Below are positions 40,349 through 44,644 of a stretch of DNA of 44,644 nt, in pieces (positions within the stretch are counted from its first letter, which is position 1; the number at the start of each line of letters is the position of its first letter). The stretch covers positions 1 to 44,644 of the forward strand of contig JAHEYF010000034.1 in NCBI GenBank assembly GCA_023251755.1, given 5' to 3'. This DNA is from Bacteroidota bacterium (lineage in GTDB: Bacteria; Bacteroidota; Bacteroidia; B-17B0; Aurantibacillaceae). Made by a program: the position numbers and the translations under genes. The notes below the pieces were generated by a model. That model saw nothing but the letters and a program-made list of their open reading frames with translations. It ran no database searches and was not told where the DNA came from.

Positions 40349-40570
40349 TTAGCTGATGTGATGATATGCTGATTAGCTGATGGGGGCGACAGGTAAATAA
40401 AACCCTTATAGGTATTAATGATTAGCTAATTGATTTTAAGAGATGTGTTGGTTTGAAAAATTGATGATGGGAAAAGAAAGAATAAAACAAACTTAGTGCC
40501 CCTTAGTGCCTTCTTTGTGTACTTAGTGGTAAAAAAGCAATCTCAATACTAAAATCTCATATCTCACTAC
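40346..40570. repeat. Composite word repeat between phaC and the PBP4 gene
   Basis: From the phaC stop: TGATTAGCTGATG words and the dispersed element copy 2 (listed separately), then CTTAGTGCCCCTTAGTGCC (40495-40530), then TCTCAATACTAAAATCTCATATCTCAC, which on the minus strand is the GAGATGTGAG family placed behind the PBP4 gene. Three families in one gap. Confidence 0.8.
40371..40431. repeat. Dispersed AATCAGCTAATC element, copy 2
   Basis: GATTAGCTGATGGGG, a core AGGTAAATAAAACCCTTATAGGT, then TGATTAGCTAATT. It aligns with the reverse complement of 10735-10793, including the core AGGTAAATAAAA. The two copies are about 30 kb apart and each lies directly behind a stop codon. Confidence 0.75.
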
Positions 40571-40573
40571 CCT

Positions 40574-42097
40574 TTACAAGTCTGCCATTAACTCCAACAG
40601 TTTTTCTATTTTCGCTTTTACTTCAGATGGAGAGCAGTTGTAGTTATTAAACAACACCGAAAAACTTAAGTCTTCTCCCTTTTTTGTTTTTACAAAACCA
40701 CAATAGCCCCGGGCTCTTGTAATGTAGCCGCTTTTGGCCCTCATGTTTTTTTCGGCAAAGGTACCTTTGCATAAACCGGCTAAGGAACCACTCTGCCCGG
40801 CAACTGGTAATGAAGCGTTAAAGGATTTGTAAATACTGCTGTCCCTGTATATTTTGGCGAGTATGCTTGCCTGTTGCAAAGTGCTGATAGCATTACTGCG
40901 CGAAAGGCCGCTGCCGTCGTTCATAAACAATCCGTCTACATCCACTCCCCTGCCCTTCCAGTAATTTAACACCGCATCGCAACCGGCTGATGTTGTTCCG
41001 TAACCGGCTTTTTTACAGGCCAGTGTTTTTAAAAAGCTTTCAGCGTAATGGTTGTTGCTTTTTAAATTGGTGTAATACACTAATTTTTCCAAAGCCGGCG
41101 ATTTGTGAATATAAATTGTTTTACCTTTCTCCGCAGGCGTATAAGTGCTTTTAGCTGAGCCCTTAATCTCTATTCCTTTTTCAACACAGGCATCGTACAG
41201 GGCCTGGGCGCAAAAAGCAGCGGGATCAGGAATAGAACCTTCCACTTCGTAAGCCGCCTGATTCGGGGGAACCGTTCCTGTTACTTTTCTTTCGTTTTGA
41301 AAAGGGGCTCCGTAAATAAATGCATTGTCATCGTTGCCGCCTGCTTTTACTTCGCTGATGAGGTTTATGTTTTTTACAGCCGGTACTACTTTTAGCACCT
41401 GTGCTTTTTCACCTGCAGCACCTGTTTTGTAATAGATGCAATATTTATTGTCGCTGTAGGAAAGTCCGCAGGCCCCGGCGCCAAAGTAATTGCCCATATC
41501 GCTCCATATCCAGTTGGCTGGTATCTGGTCGTCAAAACAGGAAGCATCCCCAATAATATTTCCCGTAATTTTTTTTATTCCTTTTTCTTTTAATACACCG
41601 GCCCAGGTATCAGCTATTTCAAGCGTGTCCTCTTTCTTTTTAAAGTACTGCGAATTTAAACCGGGGTCACCGCTGCCTTTAATCACAAGGTTGCCCTCAA
41701 TTATTCCTTTTGTGCTGTCCCAGGTACCGGTGTATTGAATTTTTGTTTCGTACCTGAAGCCATTGCCCAATGTACCCAACGCAGCCCCGGTGGTAAGCAC
41801 TTTCAGTGTACTTGCGGGTGTTAAACCTATAGTACTTTTATATTCACATAAAACCTTCCCTGTTTTAGCATTCAGTACACAAAAACTATACGAAGCAGGT
41901 TTCAGATCCTTGTCGTTTTTATATTCTTCCAATAAGGCATTTACTTTTTGGAGACCGGCATGATCCTGAGCAGAAACAGCAAAAGATAAAAGAAGAAGTA
42001 CAATTAACGAGGTACGAAGTACGATTAACGAAGTACGGTTAACGAAATACGGGTTACAATTGACAATTGGTGAAAGAAGGGGTATGGAAATAATCAT
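40574..42097 (-). CDS. dacB: D-alanyl-D-alanine carboxypeptidase/endopeptidase, PBP4 (DacB) type
   Basis: 507 residues. Class C low-molecular-weight penicillin-binding protein acting on peptidoglycan in the periplasm. Active-site motifs: S96-x-x-K99 in TPASTLKVL, SNN in LKSNNHYAES, and KSG in RAKSGYITRA; the large insert typical of PBP4 (residues about 125-320) lies between the first two. Odd: residues 12-33 of the signal region (containing RTSLIVLRTSLIV) are encoded by ATTAACGAAKTACG repeat words (42001-42062), so part of the hydrophobic core comes from a repeat. Behind it lies a word repeat; upstream is the TIGR03032 gene, 81 bases away. Confidence 0.93.
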   Translation of the reverse strand: MIISIPLLSPIVNCNPYFVNRTSLIVLRTSLIVLLLLSFAVSAQDHAGLQKVNALLEEYKNDKDLKPASYSFCVLNAKTGKVLCEYKSTIGLTPASTLKVLTTGAALGTLGNGFRYETKIQYTGTWDSTKGIIEGNLVIKGSGDPGLNSQYFKKKEDTLEIADTWAGVLKEKGIKKITGNIIGDASCFDDQIPANWIWSDMGNYFGAGACGLSYSDNKYCIYYKTGAAGEKAQVLKVVPAVKNINLISEVKAGGNDDNAFIYGAPFQNERKVTGTVPPNQAAYEVEGSIPDPAAFCAQALYDACVEKGIEIKGSAKSTYTPAEKGKTIYIHKSPALEKLVYYTNLKSNNHYAESFLKTLACKKAGYGTTSAGCDAVLNYWKGRGVDVDGLFMNDGSGLSRSNAISTLQQASILAKIYRDSSIYKSFNASLPVAGQSGSLAGLCKGTFAEKNMRAKSGYITRARGYCGFVKTKKGEDLSFSVLFNNYNCSPSEVKAKIEKLLELMADL

Positions 42098-42147
42098 GTT
42101 ACAAATATACTAATGTTGGAATTACGAGTTACGATTAACGAATTACG
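42003..42147. repeat. ATTAACGAAKTACG word repeat spanning the 5' end of the PBP4 gene
   Basis: Fourteen-base units at 42003-42016, 42024-42037 and 42038-42051 lie inside the coding sequence, and 42121-42133 and 42134-42147 lie just upstream of the start, behind the TIGR03032 stop. The reverse complement of the same word occurs at 33010-33040. One of the few word repeats that clearly enters a gene's 5' end. Confidence 0.85.
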
Positions 42148-42178
42148 AATAGCAACACTAAGAACTGCGAACTATGAA

Positions 42179-43237
42179 CTAAAGTGTTCCCGCCCAAAAA
42201 GTAGCATCCGGAAGTATAAGCGCTCTTTTATACTCATCCGTTATAGTATTCAGTACATTGGGTTTTCGGAGGTTGGGCAAAATTTGAACATCGTATATTT
42301 CATCCACCGACGCGTTAAATTTTAGTTCCCCTATCAACGCAGCAGTCGGTTCATGTATAACAAGAACTCCTGCCAAAGGGGCACTGTTCAGCTCAAGAAA
42401 TCCAAAAGAAGAGGAGTTCTTACGTAAACGCGAAACCCCAATAAACAAGTAATCCCCATAATGCGCCAGGCCCCTGTAAAAACCCTTCGATTTATAAATA
42501 GTCGTATACGTATAATTACTCCGATCAAACACCACTAATTCACTTGTTGCAGAAAAAAGAAGATACAATTTCCCTTTTATAATTCTTGGCGAATGTGGCA
42601 TCTGCAGGCCTCCTGCCAGTACATCCCCTGTTTTTACATCCATTAAAACACCTGCATTGGGCAATGATTTCCTCCATTCGCCTGGCCCATTAGTAGTTCC
42701 AAGCGCAGTAACATAACGTATTTCTTCGTTTTCAACCGCCATTCCATTCAGGTGACAACGGTCCTCAGACGCTAACTGTGTAATAAAACCAGGTTTCCAT
42801 ACCGGGGTAAAATGGCAATTCCCCCCAAGTTTTACAATACACGAAAAAGCCGTATTCACCGCGTAAATTTCGTCCCTAATAAAAGCAATGTCATGAATAG
42901 CCACCTGACCGGTGTAATGAGTTTGTACAGGTACATACAAACTGTCGTAAACACCGGGGTTTTTTAAATAACTGATGGCCAGCCGGGGCGATTGCCCGAA
43001 AACAATTACTTCATCCTTAGTAGCCAGGGCCATTCTGTGCTCATCAGCACACAATCCCATAGGCGAATGAAACGAACGGAGCATCATCGTCATACTGTCA
43101 TCGCTGCCCGGGCTTACAAATATAAGCTTGCCCGACTGAAAGGTAGTAATCGCAAGAGAACAATTGAGACGGTTGAATAATTCAGCTAAATCGGGAGAAT
43201 AAGAGGTAGAAAAAGGAGGAGGAATGGCCGAATTCAT
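42179..43237 (-). CDS. TIGR03032 family protein (DUF4915)
   Basis: 352 residues, no signal peptide. Family of unknown function, best known from cyanobacteria and proteobacteria, with the marks FVSPGSDDSMTMML and LRSFHSPMGLCADEHRMALAT near the start, NTAFSCIVKL, EDRCHLNGMA, GEWRKSLPNAGVLMDV and LQMPHSPRIIKGKLYLL. The repeated strand pattern suggests a beta-propeller. Its ATG is eight bases behind the stop of the FG-GAP protein gene, so the two form an operon and probably act in one process. What process is not visible. Confidence 0.88.
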   Translation of the reverse strand: MNSAIPPPFSTSYSPDLAELFNRLNCSLAITTFQSGKLIFVSPGSDDSMTMMLRSFHSPMGLCADEHRMALATKDEVIVFGQSPRLAISYLKNPGVYDSLYVPVQTHYTGQVAIHDIAFIRDEIYAVNTAFSCIVKLGGNCHFTPVWKPGFITQLASEDRCHLNGMAVENEEIRYVTALGTTNGPGEWRKSLPNAGVLMDVKTGDVLAGGLQMPHSPRIIKGKLYLLFSATSELVVFDRSNYTYTTIYKSKGFYRGLAHYGDYLFIGVSRLRKNSSSFGFLELNSAPLAGVLVIHEPTAALIGELKFNASVDEIYDVQILPNLRKPNVLNTITDEYKRALILPDATFWAGTL

Positions 43238-43245
43238 TAATACAT

Positions 43246-44644
43246 CTATTTTTGAAATTTATCCTGCCAAAAATAGTTATTGCTTTTTAATTGTAAAAAA
43301 TATATTCCACCCGAAAAATGTTGCACATCAATACCTGAAACAGTAACCCCTTTAACCGCATGAATGCTGTGTTCATATAAGAGTTGTCCCGAAACAGTTG
43401 TAATACCAAGCACAAAATCAGCATCCTCATCGGAACTTATTTTGTAGTTGAGCCGGTCGCCAACAGGATTGGGGTAAATAGAAAAGGACAATCCCTTCAG
43501 TTCACATTGTACTGCATTTAAAGGTGAATAGTCGTATTTCCCGTCAAAATCAGTTTGTTTTAAGCGGTAATACAACACCTGTTCGTTGGCATCATTTGCG
43601 TCTGTATAGGAATAATAAATATCTGCATTGCTGTTTCCTGCGCCATTAACTATTGCTATTGGTATAAATACAATTCCATCCGTGCTACGTTCAATGGTGA
43701 AAAAATCATTGTTCAATTCTGCTGAAGTAATCCATTGGATCAGAACTGTAGTACCCGTACAGGTGGTTGAAAAGCTTTGCAGTTCAATGGGCAATGGGAA
43801 AAGACAGGTGTTTGTTCCTGTATAATACAGAAAAGTTCCGGCATCAGCCCCCGTCAGTACATCGGCATCTAAATCGCCATTCAGATCCGCAGCAGACGGA
43901 GCCGAACATGCACCTGTATCAAACCCGTTCAAAGGATTAGCTGCCCCGGTTCGCTCAGTAAAAACAGGGGCTGAAACCGTTCCTGTATTCTCGTAATAAT
44001 GAAATTTCCCATCGTATTCACCCGCTATTACGTCCCAGTCCCCATCACAGTCCATGTCAAAAATACAGGGGTCGGACATATCCCCGCCTCCAACACTGAA
44101 ACCATTCATTGGGTTAGCAGCTCCGGTCCGAACGGTGAAAGTCGGAGACGCAGCGGTTCCCGTATTTTCATAATAATTAAAAATTCCTGAGTATTCACCG
44201 GCAAACATGTCCCAATCCCCATCGTTGTCCATATCGGCTAATACCGGGGCAGAATCCTCTCCAACATCCACACCGTTTAAGGGGTTAGCGGCCCCTGTTC
44301 TTACAGTATAGACAGGAGTAGTAGTGTTTCCTGTATTCTCATAATAGTTAAAAACACCATCGTATTCACCGGCAACAATATCATAATCCCCGTCGTTATC
44401 AATATCAACAAATGCAGGCATAGAAAAATCTCCTACATCAACTCCGTTAAGAGGGTTAGCGGCGCCTGCCTGCACTGTAAAAGCGGGAACTGTTACAGAG
44501 CCTGTATTTTTATAATATACAAAAGCACCGTTATCTTTTCCGGCAATCATATCATAATCCCCATCCCCGTCCAGGTCAACAAAAGTAGGCCCTGCATCAG
44601 TTCCAAGGTCTACCCCATTCAAGGGATTGGCTGCTCCTGCCTGC
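43246..44644 (-). CDS. FG-GAP/VCBS repeat protein with T9SS sorting domain (5' end cut by window edge)
   Basis: The frame is open to the window end (residues QAGAANPLNGVD at the edge), so the N-terminus is missing; at least 465 residues are present. It has five tandem units of about 57 residues, each with a calcium-binding-like loop (DLDGDGDYDMIAG, DIDNDGDYDIVAG, DMDNDGDWDMFAG, DMDCDGDWDVIAG, DLNGDLDADVLTG), then FNYYENTG and RTGAANPLNGVD. A fibronectin-like region follows (SAELNNDFFTIERSTDGI, YYRLKQTDFDGKYDYSPL). The end is a type A T9SS domain (LSFSIYPNPVGDRL, SGGIYFLQLKSNNYFWQDKFQK). It should be a secreted adhesin-like protein. Operon with the TIGR03032 gene. Confidence 0.93.
   Translation of the reverse strand, partial: QAGAANPLNGVDLGTDAGPTFVDLDGDGDYDMIAGKDNGAFVYYKNTGSVTVPAFTVQAGAANPLNGVDVGDFSMPAFVDIDNDGDYDIVAGEYDGVFNYYENTGNTTTPVYTVRTGAANPLNGVDVGEDSAPVLADMDNDGDWDMFAGEYSGIFNYYENTGTAASPTFTVRTGAANPMNGFSVGGGDMSDPCIFDMDCDGDWDVIAGEYDGKFHYYENTGTVSAPVFTERTGAANPLNGFDTGACSAPSAADLNGDLDADVLTGADAGTFLYYTGTNTCLFPLPIELQSFSTTCTGTTVLIQWITSAELNNDFFTIERSTDGIVFIPIAIVNGAGNSNADIYYSYTDANDANEQVLYYRLKQTDFDGKYDYSPLNAVQCELKGLSFSIYPNPVGDRLNYKISSDEDADFVLGITTVSGQLLYEHSIHAVKGVTVSGIDVQHFSGGIYFLQLKSNNYFWQDKFQK

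Noticed and set aside
1..44644. tRNA, rRNA, riboswitches and insertion sequences.
   Set aside because: No cloverleaf, rRNA segment, known riboswitch core, transposase or terminal inverted repeat with target duplication was recognised in any gap; without a covariance-model search, small RNAs could be missed.

Overview
The window is a piece of a Bacteroidota (Bacteroidetes) chromosome, probably an environmental, uncultivated member of Bacteroidia. The evidence is four secreted proteins with type IX secretion (T9SS) C-terminal sorting domains, a GWxTD-domain lipoprotein, a TIGR02757 protein, promoters of the Bacteroidota type (TTG, 18-20 bases, TAnnTTTG), A-rich leaders without strong Shine-Dalgarno sequences, and AT-rich spacers. 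No rRNA, tRNA or CRISPR array was seen. Genes at both edges are cut: a response regulator on the left and an FG-GAP repeat protein on the right.

Layout. 1-3.1 kb: a two-component system (kinase and regulator overlapping by 11 bases) divergent from a small T9SS protein; the shared gap holds a helically phased array of seven TTTAAC hexamers. 3.2-7.9 kb: TIGR02757 protein, MFS exporter, RadC, MerR regulator, Kelch-repeat T9SS protein. 8-10.7 kb: OmpA-family protein plus GWxTD lipoprotein operon. 10.8-15.8 kb: conserved housekeeping block obg, adk, hpt and divergent purK, purE; adk carries a 150-residue lysine-rich, histone-H1-like tail. 16-23.6 kb: large T9SS protein, ArfB, cell-wall amidase, KilA-N protein, Lrp/AsnC regulator divergent from an aminotransferase, PlsY. 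23.9-30.2 kb: patatin/BamA-like protein, TPR-SpoIIE phosphatase, Bcp peroxiredoxin, RecA. 30.2-32.9 kb: accessory island with a frameshifted gene of unknown function, a HigBA-type module and an antitoxin/PIN toxin module, interspersed with hairpins. 33-37.2 kb: TPR lipoprotein, a Cas4-like plus DEDD exonuclease fusion (DUF2779), a membrane-anchored unknown, CoaE. 37.2-40.3 kb: class III polyhydroxyalkanoate locus (PhaJ-like hydratase divergent from PhaE and PhaC). 40.5-44.6 kb: PBP4-type carboxypeptidase, TIGR03032 protein and the FG-GAP T9SS protein.

The strongest unexplained signal is non-coding. At least sixteen gaps that lie behind a stop codon are filled with short repeated 'words' of several distinct families (GAGATGTGAG, ACGAATAAACGAAAGAAC, GTAGTAAGTAGCAGG, AATCAGCTAATC, AAAAGCCAAAAG, ATTAACGAAKTACG and others). 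Many are arranged as long hairpins that begin exactly at or inside the stop codon. None of the purely divergent promoter gaps contains them. In places the words have entered coding sequence: they encode the C-termini of CoaE and Bcp and much of the signal peptide of the PBP4 protein. No gap between genes exceeds about 280 bases.
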